Part shown: one piece after another, positions 35,028 through 46,308 of the stretch | Position numbering within the stretch: position 1 is the first letter of the stretch | Layout of the letters: the number at the start of each line of letters is the position of its first letter | Assembly: GCF_001445655.1 (NCBI RefSeq) | Contig: NZ_LNBE01000007.1 | Location: 35,030 to 99,029 of the forward strand | Length of the DNA: 64,000 bases | Source: Streptomyces roseifaciens | GTDB lineage: Bacteria > Actinomycetota > Actinomycetes > Streptomycetales > Streptomycetaceae | Direction of reading: 5' to 3' | Program-made: the position numbers and the translations under genes | The notes under the pieces: generated by a model | The model's database searches: none | Seen by the model: only the letters and a program-made list of their open reading frames with translations | Told to the model about the DNA's origin: nothing

Positions 35028-35788
35028 CTCATGACGTACAGCTCGGGATGCCTCGGCTTCCCGCGCCCGACTATCCCGCCGACGTGCGGGAGCGGCTCGC
35101 GGCCGACGCGCAGGAGGTGATCGCCCGCTACCCCGACAGCCGCAGCGCCCTGCTGCCGCTGCTGCACCTCGTGCAGGCCGAGGAGGGCCACGTCACCCGC
35201 ACCGGCCTGCGGTTCTGCGCCGAGGTGCTCGGCCTGACCAGCGCCGAGGTCACGGCGGTCGCCACCTTCTACACCATGTACCGGCGCGAGCCCGGCGGCG
35301 AGTACCAGGTGGGGGTGTGCACCAACACCCTGTGCGCCGTCATGGGCGGCGACGCCATCTTCGAGGGCCTGCGCCGCCACCTCGGCATCGGCAACGGCGA
35401 GACCACCCCCGACGGCAAGGTCACCCTCGAGCACGTCGAGTGCAACGCCGCCTGCGACTTCGCGCCCGTCGTGATGGTCAACTGGGAGTTCTTCGACAAC
35501 CAGACGGTCGAGAGCGCCAAGGCCCTCGTGGACGACCTGCGCGCCGGCCGCGGCGCCGAGCCGACCCGCGGCGCCCCGCTGTGCACCTTCCGGGAGACCT
35601 CCCGGATCCTCGCCGGCTTCCCCGACCCCCGCCCGGGCGCGGTCGAGGCGAGCGGCGGCGCGGGCCCGGCCTCCCTGGCGGGGCTCCGGCTGGCCAAGGG
35701 CGAGAACGCGCCTCGCGTCGGCCCGCCCCGCAGCGCCCCGGCGCAGGGCGACGGCCCCACACCGCATCGCGAGGAGGGGGAGGGATGA
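35024..35788 (+). CDS. nuoE: NADH-quinone oxidoreductase subunit E
   Basis: 254-residue 24-kDa-type subunit with the N1a [2Fe-2S] cluster. Ligands are in [12 protein letters not shown] and [13 protein letters not shown]. The thioredoxin-like domain ends near residue 175; a further ~80 residues ([20 protein letters not shown], then a Pro/Gly/Arg tail) are low complexity, making it longer than the E. coli subunit (166 residues). It overlaps nuoD by GTGA and nuoF by ATGA. Confidence 0.96.
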   Translation: MTHDVQLGMPRLPAPDYPADVRERLAADAQEVIARYPDSRSALLPLLHLVQAEEGHVTRTGLRFCAEVLGLTSAEVTAVATFYTMYRREPGGEYQVGVCTNTLCAVMGGDAIFEGLRRHLGIGNGETTPDGKVTLEHVECNAACDFAPVVMVNWEFFDNQTVESAKALVDDLRAGRGAEPTRGAPLCTFRETSRILAGFPDPRPGAVEASGGAGPASLAGLRLAKGENAPRVGPPRSAPAQGDGPTPHREEGEG

Positions 35789-37146
35789 CCATGGCACCAG
35801 CGATGGGGGAGACGAGCCCGGAAAAGCTGCTCGCTCCCGTGCTGAGCGCCTTCTGGGACGAGCCGCGTTCCTGGACGCTGGAGACCTACCTGCGCCACGA
35901 CGGCTACCAGGGCGCGCGCAAGGCGCTCGCGATGGCCCCCGACGACGTCATCGGCTACGTCAAGGACTCGGGCCTGCGCGGCCGCGGCGGCGCGGGCTTC
36001 CCGACCGGGATGAAGTGGCAGTTCATCCCGCAGGGCGACGGCAAGCCGCACTACCTCGTGGTCAACGCGGACGAATCCGAGCCCGGGGCCTGCAAGGACA
36101 TCCCGCTGCTCTTCGCCGCCCCGCACACCCTCATCGAGGGCATCGTGATCGCCTGCCACGCGATCCGCTCCGAGCGGGCCTTCATCTATCTGCGCGGAGA
36201 GGTCGTGCCGGTGCTGCGCCGGCTGCACGAGGCCGTGCGCGAGGCCTACGCCGCGGGCTACCTCGGCAAGAACGTCCTCGGCTCCGGGATGGACCTGGAG
36301 CTGACCGTGCACGCGGGCGCGGGCGCGTACATCTGCGGCGAGGAGACCGCCCTCCTCGACTCCCTGGAGGGGCGCCGCGGCCAGCCCCGGCTCCGGCCGC
36401 CCTTCCCCGCCGTCGCGGGCCTCTACGCCTGCCCCACCGTGGTGAACAACGTCGAGTCCATCGCGTCGGTTCCCGCGATCCTCAGCAAGGGCAAGGAGTG
36501 GTTCCGTTCGATGGGCACCGACAAGTGCCCCGGATTCACGCTCTATTCGCTCTCGGGCCACGTCGCGAACCCCGGCCAGTACGAGGGGCCCATGGGCATC
36601 ACGCTGCGGCAGCTGCTCGACATGAGCGGCGGCATGCGGCCGGGCCACCGGCTGAAGTTCTGGACGCCGGGCGGCTCCTCCAGCCCCATGTTCACCGCCG
36701 AACACCTCGACGTGCCGCTGGACTTCGACAGCGTGGGCGCCGCCGGCTCCCTGCTGGGCACCAAGTCGCTGCAGTGCTTCGACGAGACGACGTGCGTGGT
36801 GCGCGCGGTCACCCGCTGGACGGAGTTCTACGCGCACGAGTCGTGCGGCAAGTGCACCCCCTGCCGCGAGGGCACCTACTGGCTGGTCCAGCTGCTGCGC
36901 GACATCGAGGCCGGCAAGGGCCGCAAGTCCGACCTCGACAAGCTCGCCGACATCTCCGACAACATCAACGGCAAGTCCTTCTGCGCCCTCGGCGACGGCG
37001 CCGCGGCGCCCATCCTCTCCTCGCTGCAGCACTTCCGCGCGGAGTACGAGCAGCACATCACGGGCCGGGGCTGCCCCTTCGACCCGTCGAAGTCGACCCT
37101 GTGGGCCGACGGCCCGCAGAACTCCCACCTGGAGGTGAACGCGTGA
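35785..37146 (+). CDS. nuoF: NADH-quinone oxidoreductase subunit F (NADH and FMN site)
   Basis: 453-residue subunit where NADH is oxidised by FMN. The nucleotide-binding [16 protein letters not shown] (near residues 63-78), FMN region [27 protein letters not shown] and the N3 cluster motif [12 protein letters not shown] (C-x2-C-x2-C) are intact. Its ATG overlaps the nuoE stop and its TGA overlaps the nuoG GTG. Confidence 0.97.
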   Translation: MTMAPAMGETSPEKLLAPVLSAFWDEPRSWTLETYLRHDGYQGARKALAMAPDDVIGYVKDSGLRGRGGAGFPTGMKWQFIPQGDGKPHYLVVNADESEPGACKDIPLLFAAPHTLIEGIVIACHAIRSERAFIYLRGEVVPVLRRLHEAVREAYAAGYLGKNVLGSGMDLELTVHAGAGAYICGEETALLDSLEGRRGQPRLRPPFPAVAGLYACPTVVNNVESIASVPAILSKGKEWFRSMGTDKCPGFTLYSLSGHVANPGQYEGPMGITLRQLLDMSGGMRPGHRLKFWTPGGSSSPMFTAEHLDVPLDFDSVGAAGSLLGTKSLQCFDETTCVVRAVTRWTEFYAHESCGKCTPCREGTYWLVQLLRDIEAGKGRKSDLDKLADISDNINGKSFCALGDGAAAPILSSLQHFRAEYEQHITGRGCPFDPSKSTLWADGPQNSHLEVNA

Positions 37147-39650
37147 CGGTCACGACGTCTGCCCCCTCCGGAGGAGGGGGCGCGGAGCCGCCGCCGGAGG
37201 ACCTCGTCTCCCTCACGATCGACGGCGCGGCGATCTCCGTCCCCAAGGGGACGCTGGTCATCCGTGCCGCGGAGCTGCTGGGCATCGAGATCCCCCGCTT
37301 CTGCGACCACCCGCTGCTCGACCCGGCGGGCGCCTGCCGGCAGTGCATCGTGGAGGTCGAGGGCCAGCGCAAGCCGATGGCCTCCTGCACCATCACGTGC
37401 ACGGACGGCATGGTCGTCAGGACGCAGCTGACCTCGCCCGTGGCCGAGAAGGCGCAGCGCGGCGTGATGGAGCTGCTGCTGATCAACCACCCGCTGGACT
37501 GCCCCGTCTGCGACAAGGGCGGCGAGTGCCCCCTGCAGAACCAGGCGATGACGGCGGGGCAGGCCGACACCCGCTTCGAGGGCCGCAAGCGCACCTTCGA
37601 GAAGCCGGTGCCGATCTCCCCGCAGGTGCTGCTGGACCGCGAGCGGTGCGTGCTGTGCGCGCGCTGCACCCGCTTCTCCCAGCAGATCGCGGGCGACCCG
37701 ATGATCGAGCTGCTGGAGCGCGGGGCGCTGCAGCAGGTCGGCACGGGCGAGGGCGCGCCCTTCGAGTCGTACTTCTCCGGCAACACCATCCAGATCTGCC
37801 CGGTGGGCGCGCTGACCTCGGCTGCGTACCGCTTCCGTTCGCGCCCCTTCGACCTGGTGTCGTCGCCGTCGGTGTGCGAGCACTGCGCGGGCGGCTGCGC
37901 GCTGCGGACGGACCACCGGCGCGGCAAGGTGATGCGCCGCCTCGCCGCCGACGACCCCGAGGTCAACGAGGAGTGGGTGTGCGACAAGGGCCGCTTCGCG
38001 TTCCGCTACGCGCAGCGGCCGGAGCGCTTCGCCCACCCGCTCGTGCGCAGCGCCGAGGGGGTGCTGGAACCGGCGAGCTGGCCGGAGGCCCTGGACGCCG
38101 CGGGGCGCGGGCTGGCGGCCGCGCGCGGCAGAGGGGGTGTCCTGACGGGCGGCCGGCTGACGGTCGAGGACGCGTACGCGTACGCCAAGTTCGCACGGGT
38201 GGCGCTCGACACGCACGACGTGGACTTCCGGGCCCGGGTGCACAGCGGTGAGGAGGCCGACTTCCTGGCCGCCCGCGTTGCAGGCCGCGGCCGGGATCTC
38301 GACGGCAGCGGGCTGACGTACGCGGCGCTGGAGAAGGCCCCGGCGGTGCTGCTGGTGGGCTTCGAGGCGGAGGAGGAGGCGCCCGGCGTCTTCCTGCGGC
38401 TGCGCAAGGCCTGGCGCAAGCACGGGCAGCGCGTCTTCGCGCTCGCCACGCACGCCAGCCGCGGCCTGGAGAAGGCCGGCGGCACGCTGCTGCCCGCCGC
38501 GCCCGGCACCGAGACCGAGTGGCTGCGGGCGCTGGCCGACGCCGCGGCCCCGGACGCCCCGGGGCAGGCCGCGGCCGACGCCCTGCGCGCCGACGGGGCC
38601 GTGATCGTCGTCGGCGAGCGGCTCGCGGGCGTGCCCGGCGCGCTGTCGGCCGCCGTTGCGGCCGCCGCGACGACCGGGGCGCAGCTGGTGTGGATCCCGC
38701 GCCGTGCGGGGGAGCGGGGCGCGATCGAGGCGGGGGCCCTGCCGGGGCTGCTGCCCGGCGGTCGCCCGGCCACCGACCCGCGGGCGCGCGAGGAGACCGC
38801 GGCCGCCTGGGGCGTGTCCGACCTGCCGCGTAGCCCCGGCCGGGACACCGGCCAGATCGTGGAGGCGGCGGCCAGGGGCGAGCTGGGCGCCCTGCTGGTG
38901 GGCGGCGTCGAGGTCGCGGACCTGCCCGATCCGGCACGCGCGCGTGAAGCGCTCGACGCCGTCGGCTTCCTGGTCAGCCTGGAGCAGCGGCCCAGCGAGG
39001 TGTCGGACCGGGCGGACGTCGTCCTGCCGGTGGCGGCCGTGGCGGAGAAGGCGGGCACGTTCCTCGACTGGGAGGGCCGGGCCCGCCCGTTCGAGGTCGC
39101 GATCAAGCCCGATCAGCTGCCGAGCCGCCACGTGCCGGCGGACGCCCGCGTGCTGCACATGCTGGCGGACGCCATGGGCATCGGGCTCGGCCTGCCGGAC
39201 GTCGACGCCGTCCGCGCGGAGCTGCGCCGCCTCGGCCCCTGGGCCGGGGCGTACGCCGCGGACCCGGTGGAGACCGCCCGGCCGCTGCCGCAGCCGGCCG
39301 CCGGGGAGGCGGTGCTCGCGGGCCACCGGATGCTGCTGGACCGGGGCCGCCTGCAGGACGGCGACGACGCCCTCGCCGGCACGCGGCACGCGGCGCTCGC
39401 CCGGCTGTCCGCGGCGACCGCCGCGGAGGTGGGCGTGCGCGACGGCGAGCTGCTGGCGGTGACGGGCCAGGCCGGGACGGTGCGGCTGCCGCTGCGCGTG
39501 ACGGCCATGCCGGACCGCGTGGTGTGGCTGCCGCTGAACTCGGCCGGTGGCGGCGTCGCCGGGGACACCGGCGCGCGCCCCGGCGAGCTCGTACGGATCG
39601 GGGCGGATTCCGGTGAGGGCACCGGGACCGGGACACCGGAGGCGCGGTAG
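37143..39650 (+). CDS. nuoG: NADH-quinone oxidoreductase subunit G
   Basis: 835-residue 75-kDa-type subunit relaying electrons along the arm. It has a [2Fe-2S] ferredoxin N-terminus ([19 protein letters not shown]), the histidine-containing N5 region [19 protein letters not shown], a [4Fe-4S] set ([11 protein letters not shown], then IQICPVGAL), and a second [11 protein letters not shown] with CDKGRF that could hold the extra N7-type cluster. A degenerate molybdopterin-oxidoreductase-like part follows from about residue 280. The C-terminal half is Ala-rich and more divergent. Confidence 0.96.
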   Translation: MTVTTSAPSGGGGAEPPPEDLVSLTIDGAAISVPKGTLVIRAAELLGIEIPRFCDHPLLDPAGACRQCIVEVEGQRKPMASCTITCTDGMVVRTQLTSPVAEKAQRGVMELLLINHPLDCPVCDKGGECPLQNQAMTAGQADTRFEGRKRTFEKPVPISPQVLLDRERCVLCARCTRFSQQIAGDPMIELLERGALQQVGTGEGAPFESYFSGNTIQICPVGALTSAAYRFRSRPFDLVSSPSVCEHCAGGCALRTDHRRGKVMRRLAADDPEVNEEWVCDKGRFAFRYAQRPERFAHPLVRSAEGVLEPASWPEALDAAGRGLAAARGRGGVLTGGRLTVEDAYAYAKFARVALDTHDVDFRARVHSGEEADFLAARVAGRGRDLDGSGLTYAALEKAPAVLLVGFEAEEEAPGVFLRLRKAWRKHGQRVFALATHASRGLEKAGGTLLPAAPGTETEWLRALADAAAPDAPGQAAADALRADGAVIVVGERLAGVPGALSAAVAAAATTGAQLVWIPRRAGERGAIEAGALPGLLPGGRPATDPRAREETAAAWGVSDLPRSPGRDTGQIVEAAARGELGALLVGGVEVADLPDPARAREALDAVGFLVSLEQRPSEVSDRADVVLPVAAVAEKAGTFLDWEGRARPFEVAIKPDQLPSRHVPADARVLHMLADAMGIGLGLPDVDAVRAELRRLGPWAGAYAADPVETARPLPQPAAGEAVLAGHRMLLDRGRLQDGDDALAGTRHAALARLSAATAAEVGVRDGELLAVTGQAGTVRLPLRVTAMPDRVVWLPLNSAGGGVAGDTGARPGELVRIGADSGEGTGTGTPEAR

Positions 39651-41026
39651 TGAACGCTGTGGAAGCTGTGCAGGCTCACCGACTGACCGGACTGGCCGCC
39701 GAGGACCTGTCGATGTTCGGCCGGGACCCGTGGTGGCTGGTCGTCGTCAAGGCGGTCTTCTGCTTCGCGTTCGTCATGCTGACCGTGCTGTTCTCGATCG
39801 TCTGGGAGCGCAAGGTCGTCGCGTGGATGCAGCTGCGCATCGGCCCCAACCGGCACGGCCCGTGGGGGATGCTGCAGTCCCTCGCGGACGGCATCAAGCT
39901 GATGCTGAAAGAGGATGTGATCGTCAAGCGGGCGGACAAGGCGGTCTATCTGCTCGCCCCGGTCGTGGCGGCCGTGCCCGCGTTCATGGCGATCGCCGTG
40001 ATCCCCTTCGGCCCGGCCGGCAACGAGATCTCAATCTTCGGGCACCGCACCACGATGCAGCTCACGGACCTGCCGATCGGCGTGCTCTACATCCTCGCCA
40101 CGGCCTCGGTGGGCATCTACGGCATCGTGCTCGCGGGCTGGTCGTCCGGCTCGACGTACCCGCTGCTCGGCGGCCTGCGCTCGTGCGCGCAGATGATCTC
40201 CTACGAGATCGCGATGGGCGTCTCCTTCGCGGCCGTCTTCCTCTACTCCGGGTCGATGTCGACCTCGGCGATCGTGGAGGCCCAGCACGACCGCTGGTAC
40301 GTGCTGCTGCTGCCGGTGTCCTTCCTGGTCTACATCGTGGCGATGGTGGGCGAGACCAACCGGGCGCCGTTCGACCTGCCGGAGTCCGAGGGCGACCTGG
40401 TCGGCGGCTTCAACACCGAGTACTCCTCCATCAAGTTCGCGATGTTCATGCTGGCCGAGTACGTCAACATGGTCACCGTCTCGGCCGTTGCGGTGACGCT
40501 GTTCCTGGGCGGCTGGCGGGCCCCGTACCCGGTCTCGGCCTTCTGGGAGGGCGCGAACCACGGGTGGTGGCCGCTGCTGTGGTTCGTGATCAAGCTGCAG
40601 CTGCTGCTGTTCTTCTTCATCTGGCTGCGCGGGACGCTGCCGCGGCTGCGCTACGACCAGTTCATGAAGCTGGGGTGGAAGGTCCTCATCCCGGTCTCGA
40701 TGGTGTGGCTGATGCTCGTCGCCTCGGTGCGGGCCCTGCGGAACGAGAACTACGACTTCCAGCAGATCGTGCTGTACGTCGGCGGCGGTGTCGTCGCGGT
40801 CCTGCTGCTCTCCTTCGTGGCGGACATCTTCCGCAAGGGCGAGCGCGGCCAGGGCGACGGAGAGGCCGCGCCGGAGCGGGAGTTCGACCCGACGGGCGGC
40901 GGGTTCCCCGTGCCGCCGCTGCCCGGGCAGACCCTTCCGCCGGTGCCGCGCCGCAGGCCGCGCCGTGACGGAGAGCTCATTGTCAGTGGCGGGCCCGATA
41001 CTGTGCGTGACGGAAAGGAGGGCTGA
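39650..41026 (+). CDS. nuoH: NADH-quinone oxidoreductase subunit H
   Basis: 458-residue membrane subunit at the quinone channel. Eight or more helices are visible, with conserved loops [20 protein letters not shown] and [21 protein letters not shown] and ending [14 protein letters not shown]. The last ~65 residues are a hydrophilic Pro/Arg-rich tail absent from E. coli NuoH. GTG start overlaps the nuoG stop by one base. Confidence 0.97.
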   Translation: MNAVEAVQAHRLTGLAAEDLSMFGRDPWWLVVVKAVFCFAFVMLTVLFSIVWERKVVAWMQLRIGPNRHGPWGMLQSLADGIKLMLKEDVIVKRADKAVYLLAPVVAAVPAFMAIAVIPFGPAGNEISIFGHRTTMQLTDLPIGVLYILATASVGIYGIVLAGWSSGSTYPLLGGLRSCAQMISYEIAMGVSFAAVFLYSGSMSTSAIVEAQHDRWYVLLLPVSFLVYIVAMVGETNRAPFDLPESEGDLVGGFNTEYSSIKFAMFMLAEYVNMVTVSAVAVTLFLGGWRAPYPVSAFWEGANHGWWPLLWFVIKLQLLLFFFIWLRGTLPRLRYDQFMKLGWKVLIPVSMVWLMLVASVRALRNENYDFQQIVLYVGGGVVAVLLLSFVADIFRKGERGQGDGEAAPEREFDPTGGGFPVPPLPGQTLPPVPRRRPRRDGELIVSGGPDTVRDGKEG

Positions 41027-41031
41027 CGGCG

Positions 41032-41643
41032 GTGGCTACCGAACCCGCGCGGGGCGATGATCCCCGCGACCCCCCCCGCAATCCCGTGGCTGGCTTCGGC
41101 GTGACCTTCAAGGCCATGTTCAAGAAGCGGCTGACCGAGCAGTACCCGGAGTACAAGAAGCCCACGGCCCCCCGCTTCCACGGCCGCCACCAGCTCAACC
41201 GGCACCCGGACGGCCTGGAGAAGTGCATCGGCTGCGAGCTGTGCGCCTGGGCCTGCCCCGCCGACGCCATCTACGTGGAGGGCGCGGACAACAAGGACGA
41301 GGAGCGCTATTCGCCGGGCGAGCGCTACGGCCGCGTCTACCAGATCAACTACCTCCGCTGCATCCTCTGCGGCCTGTGCGTCGAGGCGTGCCCGACCCGC
41401 GCCCTCACCATGACCAACGAGTACGAACTGGCCGACAGCAGCCGCGAGTCGCTCATCTATACAAAAGAGGAGCTCCTGGCCGGCCTGGAGGAGGGCATGG
41501 TCGACAGCCCGCACGCGATCTTCCCCGGCATGACCGAACAGGACTACTACCGGGGCCTGGTGACGGAGGCCGCGCCCGGCACGGTCCGCCAGGTCGCCGT
41601 CACCAAGGGAGAGAAGCCCGACGAGGAAGGGGCCGACGCATGA
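41032..41643 (+). CDS. nuoI: NADH-quinone oxidoreductase subunit I
   Basis: 203-residue ferredoxin-like subunit with two [4Fe-4S] motifs: [12 protein letters not shown] and [12 protein letters not shown], carrying N6a and N6b. GTG start is five bases after nuoH; the C-terminal ~60 residues extend beyond the usual core. ATGA overlap with nuoJ. Confidence 0.97.
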   Translation: MATEPARGDDPRDPPRNPVAGFGVTFKAMFKKRLTEQYPEYKKPTAPRFHGRHQLNRHPDGLEKCIGCELCAWACPADAIYVEGADNKDEERYSPGERYGRVYQINYLRCILCGLCVEACPTRALTMTNEYELADSSRESLIYTKEELLAGLEEGMVDSPHAIFPGMTEQDYYRGLVTEAAPGTVRQVAVTKGEKPDEEGADA

Positions 41644-42500
41644 ACGCCTCTTCCCCGGCCCTCTCCTCCCTGGCCGCCTCGGCCGCCTCCACCACCTCGA
41701 CGGGCGAGGCGGTCCAGTTCTGGATCCTGGCGGTCGTCGCCGTCCTCGGGGCGCTGGGCGCCGTCTTCATGAAGAAGGCCGTGCACAGCGCCCTCTCGCT
41801 CGCCGGCACCATGATCGTCCTGGCGGTGTTCTACCTCGCCAACGGCGCCTACTTCCTGGGCGTCGTCCAGATCGTCGTCTACACCGGCGCGATCATGATG
41901 CTGTTCCTCTTCGTCGTCATGCTCGTGGGCGTCACCGCGGCCGACTCCCTCAAGGAGACCATCAAGGGCCAGCGGTGGCTCGCCGCCCTGTGCGTGCTCG
42001 GCTTCGGCATCCTCCTCATGGCCGGCATCGCCAACGCCTCCCTGAAGGAGTTCAACGGCATCGGCCGGGCCAACGCCGGAGGCAATGTGGAGGGCCTCGC
42101 CGCCCTCCTCTTCACCAAGTACGTCTTCGCGTTCGAGGTCACCGGCGCGCTGCTGATCACCGCGGCCGTGGGCGCGATGGTGCTCACCCACCGCGAGCGC
42201 ACCGAGCGCGCGGCCACCCAGCGCGAGCTCGCCGAGCGGCGCGTCCGCGAGGGCAAGCAGATCACCCCGCTCCCCGCCCCGGGCGTCTACGCCCGGCACA
42301 ACGCCGTCGACATCCCGGGCCTCCTCCCGGACGGCACCACGTCCGACCTCACCGTCAGCCCCACCCTGCGGGCCCGCGGCCAGGTCCGTGACGTCTCGGG
42401 CGAGGCCCTGGAGGACCTGGCGGCCCTGGAACAGCGCTCGGGCGACTGGCAGGAGCGCGGCCGCAGCGAGGACACCGGAGCGAAGGGGGCGAGCAAGTGA
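41640..42500 (+). CDS. nuoJ: NADH-quinone oxidoreductase subunit J
   Basis: 286-residue membrane subunit with five helices. The third-helix signature [21 protein letters not shown] is intact. The hydrophilic C-terminal ~100 residues (from about residue 180, [19 protein letters not shown] onward) are an actinobacterial extension. It overlaps nuoI and nuoK. Confidence 0.97.
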   Translation: MNASSPALSSLAASAASTTSTGEAVQFWILAVVAVLGALGAVFMKKAVHSALSLAGTMIVLAVFYLANGAYFLGVVQIVVYTGAIMMLFLFVVMLVGVTAADSLKETIKGQRWLAALCVLGFGILLMAGIANASLKEFNGIGRANAGGNVEGLAALLFTKYVFAFEVTGALLITAAVGAMVLTHRERTERAATQRELAERRVREGKQITPLPAPGVYARHNAVDIPGLLPDGTTSDLTVSPTLRARGQVRDVSGEALEDLAALEQRSGDWQERGRSEDTGAKGASK

Positions 42501-42796
42501 ATCCGGTCAACTACCTCTACCTGGCGGCCCTCCTGTTCACCATCGGGGCGGCCGGCGTGCTCATCCGGCGGAACGCGATCGTCATCTTCATGTGCGTCGA
42601 GCTGATGCTGAACGCCTGCAACCTGGCGTTCGTCACCTTCTCCCGGCTGCACGGCAATCTCGACGGCCAGATCATCGCCTTCTTCACGATGGTCGTGGCC
42701 GCGGCCGAGGTCGTGGTGGGCCTCGCCATCATCGTGACGATCTTCCGCTCCCGGCACTCGGCCTCGGTGGACGACGCCGGCCTGCTGAAGCTGTAA
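42497..42796 (+). CDS. nuoK: NADH-quinone oxidoreductase subunit K
   Basis: 99-residue membrane subunit with three helices. The conserved acidic residues lie in [14 protein letters not shown] and [13 protein letters not shown], part of the proton channel. GTG start overlaps nuoJ; nuoL begins 12 bp later. Confidence 0.97.
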   Translation: MNPVNYLYLAALLFTIGAAGVLIRRNAIVIFMCVELMLNACNLAFVTFSRLHGNLDGQIIAFFTMVVAAAEVVVGLAIIVTIFRSRHSASVDDAGLLKL

Positions 42797-42808
42797 GGGG
42801 ACGCTGAC

Positions 42809-44704
42809 GTGGAGAACCTCATCGGATTGCTCGTCGTGGCACCGCTGCTGGGCGCGGCCGTGCTGCTGTGCGGCGGGCGCAGGCTCGACCGCGGCGGGCC
42901 CTGGATCGGCACGCTGTTCGCGGCGGTGTCCTTCGCGATCGGCGTGGTGCTCTTCGCCGCGCTGCTCGGCCGCGACGCCGACGACCGCACGCTGGACGCC
43001 ACGGCCTTCAGCTGGGTGCCCGTCGGCGGCTTCCGCGCGGACGTCGGCTTCCACCTCGACCAGCTGTCGATGACCTTCGTCCTGCTGATCACGGGCGTGG
43101 GCACGCTCATCCACCTCTACTCGGTGGGCTACATGGCGCACGACGAGCGGCGGCGGCGCTTCTTCGGCTATCTCAACCTCTTCCTCGCCGCGATGCTCCT
43201 GCTCGTCGTCGCCGACAACTACCTGCTGCTGTACGTGGGCTGGGAGGGCGTCGGCCTCGCCTCGTACCTGCTGATCGGCTTCTGGCAGCACAAGCCGAGC
43301 GCGGCCACCGCCGCCAAGAAGGCGTTCCTCGTCAACCGCGTCGGCGACATGGGCCTGTCCATCGCGATCATGCTGATGTTCACCACGTTCGGCACCTTCG
43401 CGTTCGGGCCCGTGCTGGAGCGGGCCACGGAGGCGGGCGAGGGCAAGCTGACGGCCGTCGGGCTGATGCTGCTGCTCGCCGCCTGCGGCAAGTCCGCCCA
43501 GGTGCCGCTGCAGTCCTGGCTCGGGGACGCGATGGAGGGCCCGACGCCGGTCTCGGCCCTCATCCACGCGGCCACGATGGTGACCGCCGGCGTCTATCTG
43601 ATCACCCGCTCCGGCGCGATCTTCAATGCGGCGCCGGACGCGCAGACCGCGGTGGTCACGGTCGGCGCGGTCACGCTCCTCTTCGGTGCGATCGTCGGTT
43701 GCGCCAAGGACGACATCAAGAAGGCCCTGGCCGGCTCCACCATGTCCCAGATCGGGTACATGATCCTGGCCGCCGGGCTCGGGCCGATCGGCTACGTCTT
43801 CGCGATCATGCACCTGGTGACGCACGGCTTCTTCAAGGCCGGTCTCTTCCTCGGCGCCGGCTCGGTCATGCACGGCATGAACGACGAGGTCGACATGCGC
43901 CGCTACGGCGGCCTGCGGAAGTACATGCCGGTCACGTTCGTCACCTTCGGCCTCGGCTATCTCGCCATCATCGGCTTCCCCGGGCTGTCCGGCTTCTTCT
44001 CCAAGGACAAGATCATCGAGGCGGCCTTCGCCAAGGGCGGCACCGAGGGCTGGATCCTGGGCGGCGCGGCCCTGCTGGGCGCGGCCATCACCGCGTACTA
44101 CATGACCAGGGTGATGCTGCTGACCTTCTTCGGCGAGAAGCGCTGGCAGCCGGACGAGCGCGGCGAGCTGCCGCACCCGCACGAGTCGCCGCGGACGATG
44201 ACCGTCCCGATGATCGTGCTCGCCTTCGGGTCGGTCTTCGCCGGCGGCCTGTTCAGCATCGACGACACCTTCCTGAAGTGGCTGGAGCCGGTCACCGGGC
44301 ACGCGGAGGGGCACTCGCCCGTCAGCGCCCTGACCGTCACCGCGGCCACCATGGTCGTGCTCGTGATCGGCGTGGCGATCGCCTGGGCGCAGTACGGGCG
44401 CAAGCCCGTCCCCGTCACGGCCCCCCGCGGCAGCCTGCTCACCCGGGCCGCCCGGCGCGACCTCCTGCAGGACGACTTCAACCACGTGGTGCTGGTCCGC
44501 GGAGGCGAGCACCTCACCCGCAGCCTGGTCTACGTCGACCACACCCTGGTCGACGGCGTCGTCAACGGCACCGCCGCCTCCGTGGGCGGCCTGTCGGGCC
44601 GGATGCGCAAGCTGCAGAACGGCTACGCCCGTTCGTACGCGGTCTCGATGTTCGGCGGTGCGGCGGTGCTCATCGCCGCCACCCTGCTGATGAGGGCGGT
44701 TTAG
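42809..44704 (+). CDS. nuoL: NADH-quinone oxidoreductase subunit L
   Basis: 631-residue antiporter-like subunit. Key parts: [18 protein letters not shown] with the conserved Glu, [20 protein letters not shown] with the pump lysine, and [18 protein letters not shown]. The C-terminal portion carries the lateral helix region expected for NuoL. Two bases separate it from nuoM. Confidence 0.97.
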   Translation: MENLIGLLVVAPLLGAAVLLCGGRRLDRGGPWIGTLFAAVSFAIGVVLFAALLGRDADDRTLDATAFSWVPVGGFRADVGFHLDQLSMTFVLLITGVGTLIHLYSVGYMAHDERRRRFFGYLNLFLAAMLLLVVADNYLLLYVGWEGVGLASYLLIGFWQHKPSAATAAKKAFLVNRVGDMGLSIAIMLMFTTFGTFAFGPVLERATEAGEGKLTAVGLMLLLAACGKSAQVPLQSWLGDAMEGPTPVSALIHAATMVTAGVYLITRSGAIFNAAPDAQTAVVTVGAVTLLFGAIVGCAKDDIKKALAGSTMSQIGYMILAAGLGPIGYVFAIMHLVTHGFFKAGLFLGAGSVMHGMNDEVDMRRYGGLRKYMPVTFVTFGLGYLAIIGFPGLSGFFSKDKIIEAAFAKGGTEGWILGGAALLGAAITAYYMTRVMLLTFFGEKRWQPDERGELPHPHESPRTMTVPMIVLAFGSVFAGGLFSIDDTFLKWLEPVTGHAEGHSPVSALTVTAATMVVLVIGVAIAWAQYGRKPVPVTAPRGSLLTRAARRDLLQDDFNHVVLVRGGEHLTRSLVYVDHTLVDGVVNGTAASVGGLSGRMRKLQNGYARSYAVSMFGGAAVLIAATLLMRAV

Positions 44705-44706
44705 CC

Positions 44707-46308
44707 ATGTCCTTTCCCCTGCTGACGCTCACGGCCGCGGTCCCGGCGGTCGGCGCGGTCGTCACCGCGGCCGTGCCGGCCGGGCGCCGCACCGCCGCCA
44801 AGTGGCTCGCGCTCGCCTTCTCGCTCGCGACGCTCGTCCTGGCGGCCGTGCAGCTCGTGCGCTTCGACCCCGACGCGAAGGGGCCCTTCCAGCTCACCGA
44901 GTCGCACGCCTGGATCAAGGACTTCGGGGTCCGCTACGAACTGGGCGTGGACGGCATCGCGGTCGTCCTGATCGCCCTGGCCGCGCTGCTGATCCCGTTC
45001 ATCATGCTGGCCGGCTGGCACGACGCCGACCCCCAAGAGAGCGGATCTTCCCGCTGGCGCCCCACCCAGGGCTTCTTCGCGCTGATCCTCATGGTCGAGG
45101 CGATGGTGGTGATCTCCTTCGAGGCCACCGACGTCTTCCTCTTCTACATCTTCTTCGAAGCCATGCTCATCCCGATGTACTTCCTCATCGGCGGCTTCGG
45201 GGACCGCGCGGGCGAGCGCACCGAGGGGGACGCCGCCGCCCAGCGCTCGTACGCCGCGGTGAAGTTCCTCCTCTACAACCTCGTCGGCGGGCTGATCATG
45301 CTGGCCGCCGTCATCGGGCTGTACGCGGTCACCGCCGACCAGCTCGGCACGGGCACCTTCTCCCTCCAGGAGATCGTCCAGGCGCGCGCCGCCGGCAAGC
45401 TGGACCTCGCGACCACCACCGAACGGGCCCTGTTCCTCGGCTTCTTCTTCGCCTTCGCCGTGAAGGCCCCGCTGTGGCCGCTGCACACCTGGCTGCCCAA
45501 CGCCATGGGCGAGGCCACCGCCCCCGTCGCCGTGCTGATCACCGCCGTGGTCGACAAGGTCGGCACCTTCGCGATGCTCCGCTTCTGCCTCCAGCTCTTC
45601 CCGGAGGCCTCGAAGTGGGCCACCCCCGTCATCGTCGTCCTGGCGCTGATCAGCATCCTCTACGGGGCGCTGCTCGCGGTCGGGCAGCGCGACATCAAGC
45701 GGCTGGTCGCCTACGCCTCGATCTCCCACTTCGGCTTCATCGTGCTCGGCATCTTCGCGATGACCAGCCAGGGCCAGAGCGGCGCGACGCTCTACATGGT
45801 CAACCACGGCATCTCCACGGCCGCGCTGATGCTCGTCGCCGGCTTCCTGATCTCCCGCCGCGGCTCGCGGCTCATCGCGGACTACGGCGGCGTGCAGAAG
45901 GTCGCCCCGGTCCTCGCCGGCACCTTCCTCGTCGGCGGTCTCGCGACGCTGTCGCTGCCGGGCCTCGCGCCGTTCGTCTCCGAATTCCTCGTCCTGGTCG
46001 GCACGTTCAGCCGCTATCCGGCCGCCGGTGTGGTGGCCACCCTCGGCATCGTGCTCGCCGCCCTCTACGTCCTCGTGCTCTACCAGCGCACCATGACCGG
46101 GCCGGTGAAGGAGGAGGTGCGGGGCATGCCCGACCTCAGGGCGCGCGAGCTGGTCGTCGTCACCCCGCTGATCGCCCTGCTGCTCTTCCTCGGCGTCTAC
46201 CCCAAGCCGGTGACCGAGATCCTCGACCCGGCCGTCCGGCACACGATGTCGCAGGTGCACGAGGCCGACCCCCAGCCCGACGTGAACGATGTGGAGGCCG
46301 CGAAGTGA
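44707..46308 (+). CDS. nuoM: NADH-quinone oxidoreductase subunit M
   Basis: 533-residue antiporter-like subunit. YIFFEAMLIPMYFLIG holds the conserved Glu; AFAVKAPLWPLHTWLPNAMGE holds the channel lysine; RDIKRLVAYASISHFGFI is the later helix signature. Its TGA overlaps the nuoN GTG. Confidence 0.97.
   Translation: MSFPLLTLTAAVPAVGAVVTAAVPAGRRTAAKWLALAFSLATLVLAAVQLVRFDPDAKGPFQLTESHAWIKDFGVRYELGVDGIAVVLIALAALLIPFIMLAGWHDADPQESGSSRWRPTQGFFALILMVEAMVVISFEATDVFLFYIFFEAMLIPMYFLIGGFGDRAGERTEGDAAAQRSYAAVKFLLYNLVGGLIMLAAVIGLYAVTADQLGTGTFSLQEIVQARAAGKLDLATTTERALFLGFFFAFAVKAPLWPLHTWLPNAMGEATAPVAVLITAVVDKVGTFAMLRFCLQLFPEASKWATPVIVVLALISILYGALLAVGQRDIKRLVAYASISHFGFIVLGIFAMTSQGQSGATLYMVNHGISTAALMLVAGFLISRRGSRLIADYGGVQKVAPVLAGTFLVGGLATLSLPGLAPFVSEFLVLVGTFSRYPAAGVVATLGIVLAALYVLVLYQRTMTGPVKEEVRGMPDLRARELVVVTPLIALLLFLGVYPKPVTEILDPAVRHTMSQVHEADPQPDVNDVEAAK

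Noticed and set aside
36015..37142. Frame continuous with nuoG that would extend it 5' by over 370 codons
   Set aside because: It is out of frame with nuoF, which has intact catalytic motifs over the same DNA. NuoG starts at GTG 37143 with the normal ferredoxin domain.
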